Shown here: positions 42,534 through 53,567 of the stretch, in pieces
Layout: every line of letters starts with the position of its first letter
Position numbering within the stretch: position 1 is the stretch's first letter
NCBI GenBank assembly: GCA_027578815.1
Contig: JANBTH010000003.1
Span: 52,775-116,774 of the forward strand
Source of the DNA: Coemansia sp. RSA 1804
Lineage: Eukaryota > Kickxellomycota > Kickxellomycetes > Kickxellales > Kickxellaceae
Direction: 5' to 3'
Length of the DNA stretch: 64,000 bases
Notes under the pieces: generated by a model
Seen by the model: only the letters and a program-made list of their open reading frames with translations
Database searches by the model: none
What the model was told of the DNA's origin: nothing
Program-made: the position numbers and the translations under genes

Positions 42534-44600
42534 ATGGCGCTAAAGGTAACGACATTTAATACGCTCTCTCAATGGCTCTTGCAGATTCTGTCTTATTGCT
42601 CTACTCTGAAGTAGAAAGCGGCCATGAACAAATATAAAGGACATTTGTAACTAATCTGGATCCAATGCTTATTTCTATTTCTCTGGACACCTGTAGGCTG
42701 AGCTTGAGCAATGGAACCAGGCTGTGGAATTCTTCGACCAGAGAGAATACGACTCTGCTCTCGATGTATTTAGGGTAAAGTATCTGCATCTTGTCGTTTC
42801 CTTATTCCTGTTGTCCTGTGGCTTGTGCATTTTCTAACATGGCAAAGCAACATGTGCGAGCTACTTGGCACGACGAAAAACCTTCATGGGCAAAGTCTGG
42901 CTCTGCTATTTTTTGTTGTTTTGCTCTCAGCCCACTTTTTTATTTTACATTTATTATTGGGCTTTCTGCGGTCTTCTCTTTCCATGCATAGTCCGTTTAT
43001 ATTCAACCACATTTTCTGGTTCCTATTATGCCATTGTGCGTAAAGATGTGTTTATTCCACTTGTCACAAAAACATCAAATACGAAAAAAAAATCTCGGTC
43101 TATTTGACACAGAGAATGTGTGTCTGTTTCTGTTTAAAAGAGACTATGTGAAGGTTGTTTTTTATCTAGGTGCCTTGCGCGTGGTTGTTTTTCTTCTTCT
43201 TGCTTTCTTTGTGTGTATGTAAAGGCGGGGGGATCCAGTAGCTGAATGCCGTGCTAATCTGTTCTTTTTTTCCGGCTTCGGTCATGTTCCATGCACCTTC
43301 TTTTTTCTTTCTTTCTTTCCTTTGCGTTTTCTGTAGTCCATCGCAGACTCGGCGAAAATTCACTTCAATATCGGGCTGATTCTTGGACGCAAGGGCGATC
43401 ACAATGCCGGGGTAAGCTTCACCACCACATTTCTTTTTGTTACCATCGCTTTCTTATTTCTTTCAAGACATTTTCCTCTAAAAATGCCTTTCTTTCTTCT
43501 TCTACTTTGTCGCTGTCATGTAGATTGAGGCATACACCAATGCTCTTGAGCTCGACCAATATCTGGTCGTTGCGTACTTTCAGCGCGGTGTTGCAAAGAT
43601 GGTTCTTCAAAGAAATGACCAGGCGCTCGATGACTTTAACAAAGCACTTCAGTATTTGCGGGACAATGAGTTTATCGACTATACGCAGATCGGTCTTGAT
43701 TACAAAGTGTACACTTGCGAGGTTCTATACAACCGCGCACTCTGCTTTTTCTGTCTTGGTCAGGAAACAGATGCACGAGCTGACTTGGAAGACGCCAGCA
43801 AGCATACTGTTGAGGAACGTCATTCGTGGATCAAAAAAGCAATCCAATGCAACGGGATGGATTGTCCGTTGTACTGCGTACCAAAGGGAGTGATATACCG
43901 TCCGTCTGCGAGCAAACTGAAGAGCACAAAAAAGATTGATTTCCTTGGCTCTGCCAAAGTCATTGCATCGGCGGACGGAAAGGACAATTTCACAGGTTTC
44001 AAGGGTGCGTTAGTTAGAAAGGAGACGCTGAAGAATATGGCATCCATGACCCATCAGAACTCAATGCGCGTCAAACGGTCCTCGCCACCTCCCGATCTGC
44101 AGGGAAACAGTCTTCTTGCGCGCTCGAACACTATGCCTGTGCAGCGTAACGAGGTGCCGACGCCGCTGCGGCATGCTCCCACTGTTTCTCATGCAGCGGG
44201 AATGGCGCGCAGTATGACCAACAACGGACCTGGATATTCTTCGCACAATGGTATTGGCTCTGGTAGAGCTCCACCCGGTCCTATCGCTACTGGCGGTGGT
44301 GGCGGGCCAGGCTCGCTGGTCAAGATGCAGTCTGCTGGGAGCCTGTCTGCGCCAAAAGCCCCTGCTTACCCGCTTGATCCTGACGGTGAATCAGATTCTG
44401 ACGGCGGTGTTTCCGAGCACTCGTCGCCCGATGGAATGTCGAGAACCCCTCATTCCGATACCACCAGTCCGGACATTCTGAGTCCTGTTCCAAAGTCTGC
44501 TCTTAAGAAGAGCCCGAGCGTGGATTCTAGCCAGCGTGGAGCTGTGAACCCCTTGGATATCATTAAGGCCGGCCTAGCACGCAGGGCTACGCTCAAGAAC

Positions 44601-44637
<37 letters not shown>

Positions 44638-45707
44638 CAATGGGCCCGCGTCCGGGTCTGCCACAGCGTTCGTTGACTATGAAGGCCCCCACGCACGAGA
44701 TTGATTATTCTGGCATAAATGGCGGACCAAATCCGGGGAACGGCGGTATTCGGCGCATGAACACCATGGGGTCGTCGGCAACAGCAGGCGGATACTCCGA
44801 CCGGCACAACAACAACAACAACAACAACAACGGCGGGAATGGGAATAGTAGTGGTGTCAATAACGGTATGGAGGATGATGACATGTATGAGGATCAGGGG
44901 GCGCCAGTTCCTGCAGAGGCACGGGTTGCTCGCACGGAAATTATTGCCCCCGCCATTCAACAAAAGCTTTCTGCTGGGCCCGACAGCGCGTCGCCTGAAT
45001 ACTACGGTAGTCCTGAGGATGTTTCGCCGCCAATGCGGATGCAGCAGCAACAATACCAACAGCAGCAGCAGCATCCAGGAAGAAGCAATAGCTTGCCGCA
45101 TCACCCTGGTTCTGCCCAAGGTCAGGCGTCAATCAGCTCGGTGATGATTACGCCGCCGCTGAGCCATGAGGAGATTGCTGTGGCGCGTGGAATTGCCGGA
45201 GTCAGTCTGCAAGGCAACCAACCACAAAACCAGCATCATATGGGCGCCTACGGATCAGCAACCTCGCTAACACCATCACCATCTGCAGTATCTCCCGCTG
45301 GAAGCGCTGCTGGCCACTACAGCCCGCTCAACGGCGGCGGAAGCAACCCGCCCATGTCCGCAGGCAGCGGGATCCTGCGTCGCGCGCCCACCAAGAAGAA
45401 CGCAATGAAGGTCAAAGTGCACTATGGGCAGGAGATCGTCAACCTGATGGTCCCAAACCATGCGAGCTTTGAGCTTTTGCAAAAGAAGATCGAGGCCAAG
45501 GTGCTTGCTTCAACGAGTGCCGGCCAGGATGAAAATGCTAAACGATCGGGCACTCCCCTGCGTATCAGGTACCTGGACGAGGATGGCGAGGCTGTGCTGA
45601 TGACTGATGAGGATGACTTTGAGCTGGCGAAAGCCTATGCTGGTGGTGATATGTCGTCTCCGGAGACAAATGTTGTTGAGCGTCTTGAACTGTGGAGCTC
45701 GTTCTAA
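42534..45707 (+). CDS. noxR: NADPH oxidase regulator NoxR (p67phox-like), 4 exons
   Basis: Exons 42534-42545, 42697-42774, 43337-43411 and 43524-45707, all phase 0, with GT-AG introns of 151, 562 and 112 bp, give 782 aa. The first coding exon is 12 nt. Residues 5-160 are TPR repeats (FFDQREYDSALDVF, IHFNIGLI, AYFQRGVAKM, YKVYTCEVLYNRALCF) that bind Rac-GTP, followed by the activation segment around GVIYRPSASKL. The middle is long and disordered, with poly-Q (44601-44637) and poly-N tracts. A PB1 domain occupies 683-782 (KVKVHYGQEIVNLMV, RIRYLDEDGEAVLMTDEDD). There is no SH3, as in fungal NoxR. It activates NoxA/NoxB for controlled superoxide production in development. No Nox gene lies in the window. 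Confidence 0.88.
44601..44637 (+). repeat. CAA/CAG repeat, poly-Gln
   Basis: Encodes about 12 consecutive Gln inside the disordered middle of NoxR. A second short poly-Asn tract (aac repeat) lies at 44807-44830. Confidence 0.95.
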
Positions 45708-45923
45708 GTAGAATATTGGTTTCCTTCTCTTCCTTTTTTGATTATGTTTCTTTTTCTTTTTCTGTTTAAAAATGTTTTACTATTCACCGATTTAGTCGTA
45801 TTTGAAGATACCATGTGTTTCCATATCTCTGCATTTGGGATGTCTTCAGAATATATCAGATATAACATCATCATTGAATAAAAGGAAACTATGTCGCTAC
45901 TACCTACATATATAAAAGCTGCT

Positions 45924-46448
45924 TTATCTTGTCTGCATATTTGTCGTAATATATGTTACATCTCCGACGGAGCCAGCAGCCTCGAACACGTCGCTCATTG
46001 GACCGTACCCGATGTCAATGTGCAATAACCGCGTGGCTGGGAGTACACGGTCCTCGGGCCAGATCTGGTCAAGGACAATGGTCTGACGATGGTCCGGTCT
46101 TTCAAACAAGTCATCAATGTTGACAGTGGCCTTCTTAACAAACAAACTGATATCCATCGAACGGCAGCCGTCTTCACTCTCTTCGGTCTGCGGAGTCCTG
46201 GAGAAAACCGGGTTCCCGCCACGGACCTGCGACCATAAGCCGAAAGTGAGTTCTCTGTAAAGATTCCCCAGCCCTAGCACTCTCCATCAATGGCTGGCGT
46301 TGCACAACAGCTTCCACGCAATCGTAGACCGCTCTTGTTGGTCGATTGCTGATATGTACCGGACGTTGCGCTGTGCTCTGCTAAAGTGGTAGGCTATCTT
46401 TTCGGCTATATGTTGTGGTAGAACCTGGAAAGGAGATGGAGTCAACAT
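45924..46448 (-). pseudogene. F-box-like lineage-specific gene, premature TGA, truncated
   Basis: From ATG at 46448 the frame reads MLTPSPFQVLPQHIAEKIAY, then reaches WKLLCNASH, a TGA at 46287-46289, and continues with WRVLGLGNLYREL to a stop at 45924. The opening (SPFQ-LP-HI--KI--Y, then a LL-C---WR segment) resembles an expanded orphan family with an F-box-like N-terminus that I associate with Kickxellomycete fungi, whose members are usually several hundred residues. Here only 174 codons remain, so the gene is both interrupted and short. Family identity is from memory of pattern and should be tested. Confidence 0.6.
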
Positions 46449-47298
46449 ACGAAGGCAATGTTTGCTAGAATAATAAAATACAAAAAGGAGTGTCTAATAA
46501 CAGCAATTTGTGGAATAACATATGCCTATTGCTGGAAAATTCTTAACATTTGTTGGTTCGGAGTTAGAAACAAGTGGTATGCAACATATGAGAGTGAGAG
46601 TAGGCGCCTGGTTATTGCTGTTGCCATTGTTCAAGCAGAAGAACTTTCTTTTGACTCAGTATATACGCACAAACTGCCTTTACAATAGTTATTTCTAGCA
46701 TTGTTTGTATGGAAACGCTACGCAGTTTGCGTATATTAGCTGCAGCGTAACGCAGTTGGCAAAAAAAAAAACAAAGCCCCTCCAAATAAAAGAAACCGTA
46801 TGTTTCTCTAATCTACACATTGTCAATGTAGACGGAGTTGATAAGGCCTCATGATGTGAAGATAGCTGCTGTATTGAATGGATGTCGTTGTACATACAGC
46901 TAATTCAAGCCCTGAATTTCTCCAAAGTCTTTGGATTTTTTTGCTGGAGGTGGAGAGGGAAAATGTTTAACAGATATTAGTAATCATGCACCAATTTCTT
47001 TGCATGTCTATGTGGAATAGCTGAATGTGACTTTGCACCTTCCTCTTATTTCACATCAATTCCGCGGAAAACAGAAAGTTGGATGGTTTGACAAAAAATT
47101 TGGATAGTTTGTCAGCAATTTTATTTTATTTTATTTTTGTAAAGCAAGAAAGGTTTCTTTGAGATATGAATGAAGAGTGTATATTCGTCTATAAATGTCT
47201 GGTCGACGAACAAAGGATCCTAGAAGTTAAAAAAAGAAGTTTCTACATTATACCTTTTTCCATCAAAGAATTCTTTGCACTTAACTTTTTGTAAAAAA
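46449..47298. promoter_or_regulatory. Upstream region of first MFS gene, TATA box at 47190
   Basis: AT-rich. A TATAAAT at 47190-47196 lies about 109 bp before the MFS start codon. No gene supported; open frames are short. Confidence 0.5.
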
Positions 47299-48594
47299 AT
47301 GTCGACTACAGTGTCACTGACCGAAAAATCCATGGAAATCCCAGACCCTAGTGACAAGATGGCGGCGGTTGCCGATCAAGAAACGCAAATGCCACCTGCC
47401 GATTCGCTGCATGGCTGGCTAGTTGTGCTGGGTAATTTCTTTATCCTAATGATGCTTGTCGGGGTTACAAACTCATTCGGCGTGTATCTTGAGGTGTACA
47501 GTTTGCACGTGTTTCCAGACACGCCCTCCTCCACGCTCTCCTGGATCGGCAGTCTGCAGTTTGGAATGATGTGCGTGTTCGGTGTTGCTGCTGGAGTGCT
47601 GGTCGAGAGGTATCCTTCGCAGCTGGTGGTTGCAGTCGGCGGCGTGTTTACCGGCGCATCGCTGCTGATTGCGTCGGCGTGCAGGTCGCCAGTCGGCTTG
47701 ATTCTCACTCAGGGCGTTATGTTTGGCGTGTCGGGATCAATGTTGCTGATTCCCGCAATGAGTCTGCCGGGCCAGTGGATGGAGAAGTACCGGGCGCTGG
47801 GAACGGGCACCTCGATTGCAGGCGGGTCGCTCGGAGGCCTGTGGCTGTCCTTTGCTACGCGCTCAATGGTTTCGTCGATCGGCTGGGAATGGGCGCTGCG
47901 CATAACCGGGCTGCTGATTGTGGCCATCTCCGTGTGCTTCAGCCCGTTGATGAAAAAGCGGATCCACCTTGCAAGGCGCGAGAAAATCATTGACTTCTCA
48001 GCACTCCGGAACATCAACTTTGTGGTTCTTTTCATCTCGACGCTGCTGGCTGCCGGCGGGTACTTTATGCCGTACTACTTTATGTCCTCGTATGCGGTGG
48101 TGGTCCTAAAGGAGCCCAGCGCTTGGAGCGCCAATATCGCGGCCATCTTGAACTCGGGGAGCGTCGTTGGTCGAATTGCAACAGGTTTGCTGGCCGACCG
48201 CATCGGCGCGCTCAATGCATTGGTAATCACGGCGTTTATCTCGTCGTTTGCGGTCCTTGTCGTCTGGCTACCCTTCAAATCGTTGGGCGCCCTCATTGCT
48301 GCCGCCCTACTGTTTGGATTTGCCAGCGGCAGCCTTGTATCTCTTGTGCCCGTGGTGACTGCAAATATGTTTGGGATCAAAAGACTGCCGAGCATCATGG
48401 GTCTTATATTCTTTGCCTATGCCATCGGCACGTTTATCAGCTCGCCCGTCGGCGGTGTGCTGTTGGACAAGTACGGACATGGGTCTAACTTCTCCTCGCT
48501 AATATTATACAACGGCGTGTTTTTCTCCACGTCTACGGCGCTGTTTATTGTTTTGCGCATGCTCTTGAACCCAGGCATACTTGCCAAAGTTTAA
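47299..48594 (+). CDS. MFS transporter, monocarboxylate-porter (MCH) type
   Basis: Encodes 431 aa from ATG at 47299 (MSTTVSLTEK). It has a polar N-terminus then twelve predicted spans in two halves of six. The family landmark DSLHGWLVVLGNFF (D-G-GW-VV---F) starts span 1, SNSFGVYLE-type TNSFGVYLE follows, and SSTLSWIGSLQ, LADRIGALNALV and PVGGVLLDKYG are typical of fungal MCT-like porters. Proposed substrates in yeast are small carboxylates or related solutes, but most members are uncharacterised. A homologous broken copy follows in the same orientation at 49451. Confidence 0.88.
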   Translation: MSTTVSLTEKSMEIPDPSDKMAAVADQETQMPPADSLHGWLVVLGNFFILMMLVGVTNSFGVYLEVYSLHVFPDTPSSTLSWIGSLQFGMMCVFGVAAGVLVERYPSQLVVAVGGVFTGASLLIASACRSPVGLILTQGVMFGVSGSMLLIPAMSLPGQWMEKYRALGTGTSIAGGSLGGLWLSFATRSMVSSIGWEWALRITGLLIVAISVCFSPLMKKRIHLARREKIIDFSALRNINFVVLFISTLLAAGGYFMPYYFMSSYAVVVLKEPSAWSANIAAILNSGSVVGRIATGLLADRIGALNALVITAFISSFAVLVVWLPFKSLGALIAAALLFGFASGSLVSLVPVVTANMFGIKRLPSIMGLIFFAYAIGTFISSPVGGVLLDKYGHGSNFSSLILYNGVFFSTSTALFIVLRMLLNPGILAKV

Positions 48595-49450
48595 AATAGC
48601 GTTGTTAAAATCCCCTGGATTGTTTATTTCCTCCCCCTTCCTTCAACTTTTGTTTTTGGATTATTAATTATAAAATATGCTTATTTCAATAATGGATATT
48701 AGATTGTTGAAACATAGTCAGTAAATTTGCGCTGTCCACAAGTGCAGAACTCGACATGGATCTTTCGGATTTTCTGATGCATGGATCTCAACACTGATTC
48801 TGTTGATTCTACGTGTGGAGCTTGCTTTATCTTGTTGAAGGAAGGTGATGCGCTAACTTGTGATAAGGCAGATCAAGATAAGACTTAGCTTTCCTTACTG
48901 TTAGCGCCAGGCAATTGGAGGTCATATTATGACGATCTTAGTACTATCTCTCGGTATAGCACTGCTGGCTCACACTGAGCATGCTACAGGAATTTACCGG
49001 ATGCATGGGAGTCACTGCGTATGCTGGTTGCTCCAAGCGTTACAAGTAGTATAAAGTAAGGATCACGGCCTCTTAGGACAGGAGATGGCTCCTTAGCTTT
49101 CTAATAACTCCCAACGCTTATAACTCTTTTACTAGTATTCAATTGCTTATTAAAAACGCTCAACACTTCTTTTCTTTATTATATTATCCACGCTAAAACG
49201 CTATCTAACAACCTGATTTCCATTTTGCACGATGCAAATTCAGTCAAATGTGTTTGCTAGGAATTAAAAAACATGTTTGCTTTTGGAAATAACGGAATAT
49301 GAGTATATCTTGTTCCCAACATTGAGAGACATATATAAACCATGTCATTTCCACCATTATGAACTGCATCTGTTTTATACTTTCCTTTCCATTTGGATTT
49401 CCAAATTTTGTCTAAAATATTTTATTTTGCCACTGTCCTGAATAGATAAC
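48595..49450. promoter_or_regulatory. Spacer between the MFS tandem copies, TATA box at 49332
   Basis: 856 bp of AT-rich DNA. TATATAAA at 49332-49339 sits about 115 bp before the start of the second copy, nearly the same spacing as in copy 1, so the duplicated unit included the promoter. No gene seen. Confidence 0.5.
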
Positions 49451-50785
49451 ATGTCGATTAGATTAAAGCCAGAGTCTGTTGACAAAAAGGAACCAGAAAC
49501 GGGTTCAAGTCCATTGGCAAGCGAGGGAACCGAGGTTTCATTTAATGCAGTGGCCGATGAAAAGCCCAAGTTGGATGTAATTAGTCCTCCCGACACCCTG
49601 CGTGGATGGATGGTTGTGGGCAGCTCATTTATTCTGTTCATGCTGGTCGCTGGATACACCAACTCATTTGGCGTATACCTGCAGGAGTGCCAGCTCCATG
49701 TGTTTCCCACTACGCCTTCATCAACACTGTCGTGGATTGGTAGTTTGCAGTTTGGTTGCATTTGTCTTTTTGGCGTAGTCAGAGGCGTGCTGGTAGAGCA
49801 GTACAAGTCGCAGATAATCATTGCTATCGGCGGAATACTGATGGGGGCGTGTCTGTTGATTTCATCGGCCTGCAATTCTCCCATTGCGTTTATTTTCACA
49901 CAGGGCATTCTGTTTGGTGCCAGCGGTTCGCTTGTATTGATTCCGACAATGAGCTTACCCGGCTAATGGATGGACAAGCACAGAGCGCTTTCAACGGGGA
50001 TAACTGTGGCTGGGGGGTCCATTGGCGGTCTGTGGATGTCGTATGCTGTGCGTGCACTCTTGTCCTCGGTAGGATACACGTGGGCCCTGCGTGTCACTGC
50101 ACTGATAATGATGGTCTTTAGTGTGGGTCTTAGCCCATTAATGAAAAAGCGCTTCGAGCTGCCTCGTAGAAGCAAAATAATTGACTTCCGGGCTTTGAAG
50201 AGCGCACCATTCGCACTAGTGTTTTTGGCCACCATTTTTGCTGGCGGCACATACTACATGCCGTATTACTTTGTGACGTCTTACTCGGCTGTTGTGCTTA
50301 AGCTGTCAAAAAACTGGGGCGCCAACATCTCGTCAATTCTTAATGCTTCCAGCATAGTAGAGCGCATAGCCACCGGAATTCTTGGCGACCGCGTGGGCAC
50401 GCTCAACACAATGTTCGTTATCTTCCTAATCTCAGCAATTTCTCTATTCGCCATATGGCTGCCACTCAAGTCACTTGGCACACTTGTTGCCTCGGCTGTG
50501 GTTTTCGGAATTGCCAGCAGCAGCATCGACACGCTCCTTCCGGTTGTCACCGCTAAACTGTTTGGAATCAAGCGTCTCTCAAGTATCCTAGGCTTAATGT
50601 TTATTTCTTATACCATAGGAACGTTTATCAGTGCGCCGGTTGGCGGAGTGCTGCTGGACGACTATGGACATTGAACTGATTATGACCCATTGATTATATA
50701 CAGCGGTATGTTTTTTGTGGCTGCAACTTTGCTAATTGGTGTGCTACGTGTTATGAAAAGTAGGGATGTATTTGCAAAATTTTAG
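49451..50785 (+). pseudogene. Tandem MFS (MCH-type) copy with two in-frame nonsense codons
   Basis: A 445-codon frame homologous along its whole length to the intact gene at 47299, with the same landmarks: TNSFGVYLQ, SSTLSWIGSLQFG, and PVGGVLLDDYGH. TAA at 49964-49966 replaces the Gln of LPGQWM in copy 1, and TGA at 50672-50674 replaces the Gly after DKYGH. No frameshift separates the parts, and the final stop is TAG at 50783. This looks like a young pseudogene or a poorly expressed allele. TAA is one C-to-T step from CAA; the Gly codon needs a transversion. Confidence 0.88.
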
Positions 50786-51110
50786 TAAATTGACTTTAGC
50801 CATCTTCTTTCTATCCAGGTTTGTATCCAAATTGAAGATAGACTTTAAGAAACATATTAAATTTTGTTTGTATTAAATTCATTTAATCTAGCCCAAAATC
50901 TATTTTCAAATTTAATTTATCTGCTGACTGGAGTCTGCTATCCAATAGACAATATTCAAGTTAAATGGCAGAAAACTTATTAACATTTTTATTGTATGGC
51001 CCATTAAGTATAAATAAGCTACTTTTTCCTGTTTCTATTGCTAACTGAAAGTTGTCTAACCATCGAATAGAATTATTATTACCTGATACACTATACTCTT
51101 TTTTATTAAA
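50786..51110. other. AT-rich flank of first Cys-rich small gene
   Basis: No gene seen. Contains AT-rich palindromic stretches. Confidence 0.4.
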
Positions 51111-51272
51111 ATGAGAGAACTCAAGAGAGTAATATGCAAAGAGCTGAAAGATTGTTATTACAAATGTAACACTTGTGGAAACGAAGAAGAAACTTTTTGT
51201 CAAAAAAAGCATGTCCACTTGTACATTTATCACTATTCCGCGGATTGCACCAGTTATTCCTGCATTGGTTGA
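51111..51272 (+). CDS. Small cysteine-rich protein, copy 1
   Basis: Encodes 53 aa from ATG at 51111. Six Cys fall after residue 9 as C15-x3-C19-x2-C22-x7-C30 then C46-x4-C51, in DCYYKCNTCGNEEETFC and YIYHYS--CTS-SC. The same motif recurs 1.4 kb downstream at 52544-52721 with the same spacing from the ATG, which is the main evidence that it is real. There is no signal peptide in this frame, so either an upstream exon is missing or the protein is intracellular, for example a zinc knuckle. No known family recognised. Confidence 0.5.
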   Translation: MRELKRVICKELKDCYYKCNTCGNEEETFCQKKHVHLYIYHYSADCTSYSCIG

Positions 51273-52543
51273 AGCTCTTACTAAAATCCAAGCAATAAAC
51301 CTTGCCCTTTGAAGGAATAAATGTTGATGATACCAAAACTAACAAATTATTTTTTACGTAGAAACTTCAATAAAACTGAAATGCGTTTACTGTAGACAGC
51401 TTTTAATATTAATAAATTAATGTTTCTACATATATTGAACAAATATAAATTTACATTCTTGCAATATAAAAAGCAACTACACATTGCCAAAACATTACTT
51501 TGAGTGTTCTTTCTCATGTTTGCGGTGTTGTAAGTTACCAGACTGTTACCAAAACTACAGTTATTAATAGTAAGATTGCTATGCCTCAACAGCCTTGAAA
51601 ATAGTTAATATGTCTAGTTATATTTTTGCATGGCAAAGAAGGAAAAGTGGGGTTTTTAATTATTACACACAATAATATTATTATCCATCTAAAAACCTTA
51701 TAATTTTCAAAAATATTCGACATTCCTACCTTGACAAAACAAATACATTGAATCTTATTCTTGCTAGATACACTGTAGCAAGCGCTAGATATTAATATGT
51801 ATTTTACTGTTATTACAATATGTTGCTCAGAGCAATGAGTAAGGACCTGAGATCAGCGACTAATATTAATCAGCCCTGATAATGATACCGCGACTCTGTA
51901 TAACGAGTGATGATCTGAGATCAGTGTCTGACACTTAACATCCTCACAAAGGATAATAAGAATGTTACAAGCTGTACCGGACAATGAGCGCCAACGTATA
52001 AAAGCCGCGGCTTGTCCTGAATAGTAGTTTGATAGGTTTCCTTATAGTAAATAACATACTTTTTATATTCCACTTGAAACCCCATTGAAACAAATATCTA
52101 ATTACAAAAAAGAATTGGATTCAATATTATTTTTTTGTATCCAAAACCAGTGAATAACATGTCAGCTGTCCAAAGGCATTGGGGTTGCTCCCCAGAATTC
52201 TGATCCAACATTAGTTATTTTAAGAGGCTTTTACACAACTTTCTAAAGAAAAAAGCAATATGGGCAAGAAAATGGATGACGTTTTCAAACGCTCACAATG
52301 CATTACTGGCCGTCATACTGGTCTATTGTTAATTATTTCAATGGGGAGAGCTGTCATTAGATTGAGAATATCTGAATTAAATAATTTCCAATAATGGTGA
52401 AGCCTCCATTATTTACAAAGGTGCATTTTGATATAAAATGGCCCACCATTCCCTTCATCACCAGCCGAACCAAAAACCTGAACAACAGCATTTTCCTTTC
52501 AAACTTTGCAACACACCATATTTTCTTCTTACAGCTACAAAAA
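51273..52543. other. AT-rich interval between Cys-rich copies, orphan TATA box
   Basis: TATAAAAG at 51997-52004 lies in a short GC-richer patch that looks like a core promoter, but no clear gene begins downstream of it; the ATG at 52159 gives only 14 codons. A near-repeat, ctgagatcagcga and ctgagatcagtgt, occurs near 51851 and 51914. The next Cys-rich copy starts 540 bp after the TATA and could be its target through an upstream exon, since ttcttacag precedes it. Confidence 0.4.
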
Positions 52544-52721
52544 ATGGGAGGGTACAAGAGAGTCCAGAACTCATCGCTGAATGATTGCTATTACAAGTGC
52601 AAGGTTTGTGGACATGAGGAAAAAACATTTTGTGATAGAAAAGGTGGGAAAAAAACATGATACCCATGAGTATATTTACCATTATTCCGATGAATGCACA
52701 AGTGGTTCCTGCAATAACTAA
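52544..52721 (+). pseudogene. Small cysteine-rich gene, copy 2, frameshifted at an A run
   Basis: ATG at 52544 opens a frame that aligns without gaps to copy 1 through DCYYKCKVCGHEEKTFC, then stops at 52658-52660. The C-terminal half (YIYHYSDECTSGSC, stop 52719-52721) lies in another frame. The switch occurs at an A7 homopolymer at about 52650, so a one-base indel or a sequencing error could be the cause. ttcttcttacag ends 8 bases upstream of the ATG and may be a real 3' splice site. Function unknown. Confidence 0.6.
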
Positions 52722-53156
52722 ACTTGAAAGCCAAAGACAGAATGTTACATGTTGCAACCAACAATTATTTCGTACTTGCAAAATTGAGCTCTACAGCTTT
52801 TTGGCGAGGTAAATAACGAGAGTCCTACTTTTCTTTTTTTTCCAGCAAAATAAATTCTATTTGTAGGAAGTTATTTCTCATTAGCTTATTTTTGTGGATT
52901 AGAATCTTTTCACAATAAAGTCACTATTCGTCTCGCTAAAACACTAATCGTATTTTAAACTGAGAAAACAATACTTAGCAGGTAATCCCTCTTATTGAAA
53001 GCACATTATATTTTAACAATACCATAGCAGCAACACGTTGCATCTGGAGGTTACAGAATATGTTTTTTGGTTATTCTTATTCAAGAAGAAATAAGTTATA
53101 AACTAGTATTTCTTAAACAAAGAAGAAAAAGCGAAATACTTTATTTTCCATCCTGC
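52722..53156. other. Interval 3' of Cys-rich copy 2
   Basis: AT-rich, no gene seen; contains the 3' flank of the GPI-type gene on the minus strand. Confidence 0.4.
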
Positions 53157-53567
53157 TCAGTAGTAGGAAGCAGCGGCCATCACCGCAATTAGAGCAGCAG
53201 TTGCACCATACGTTGCAGAAGAGCCTCCCGCAAACACAGAGAACCTGCCGTTGGCGCCGCTTGTGTGAGAGGAGGTGGAGGAGGAGGTAGTTGACTTTTC
53301 ATCGCTGGTGGAGGACGAGGTGTCAGAACCAGTGCCGGTGGGCGACGTCCCGCTACCAGTGCCGGTGGCAGAGCCGGTGCCAGTACCAGTGCTGCCGCTG
53401 CTGCCACTGCTGCTGCCCATTACATCGGATCCGCTCGACAGTGATTCGGCGCTGACCCCAGAACTAGCGGCAGGCGAGGAAGGGGACTCTGCAAGCTGAG
53501 CGACCGCCAGATTGAAAGTGGCTGCAATAATACCAGAATAAGCCAGAGCTGCGTTGTAGACCTTCAT
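53157..53567 (-). CDS. GPI-anchored-type Ser/Thr/Gly-rich surface protein
   Basis: Encodes 136 aa. Residues 1-23 are a signal peptide (hydrophobic, ending near AVAQ). The middle is almost entirely Ser, Thr and Gly with short GTGTGS repeats, a typical O-mannosylated stalk. The C-terminus has SGANGRF, a small-residue omega region, and a hydrophobic tail ending SYY, as in GPI attachment signals. No folded domain. It probably sits at the plasma membrane or cell wall. Another gene of the same plan lies at 54451 on the same strand. Confidence 0.75.
   Translation of the reverse strand: MKVYNAALAYSGIIAATFNLAVAQLAESPSSPAASSGVSAESLSSGSDVMGSSSGSSGSTGTGTGSATGTGSGTSPTGTGSDTSSSTSDEKSTTSSSTSSHTSGANGRFSVFAGGSSATYGATAALIAVMAAASYY

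Noticed and set aside
22351..50674. Genetic code change with TGA read as Trp
   Set aside because: TGA ends several intact genes here (for example 309, 29085, PMR1 at 35070), and the other premature stops replace Gln, Gly or Arg, not only Trp.
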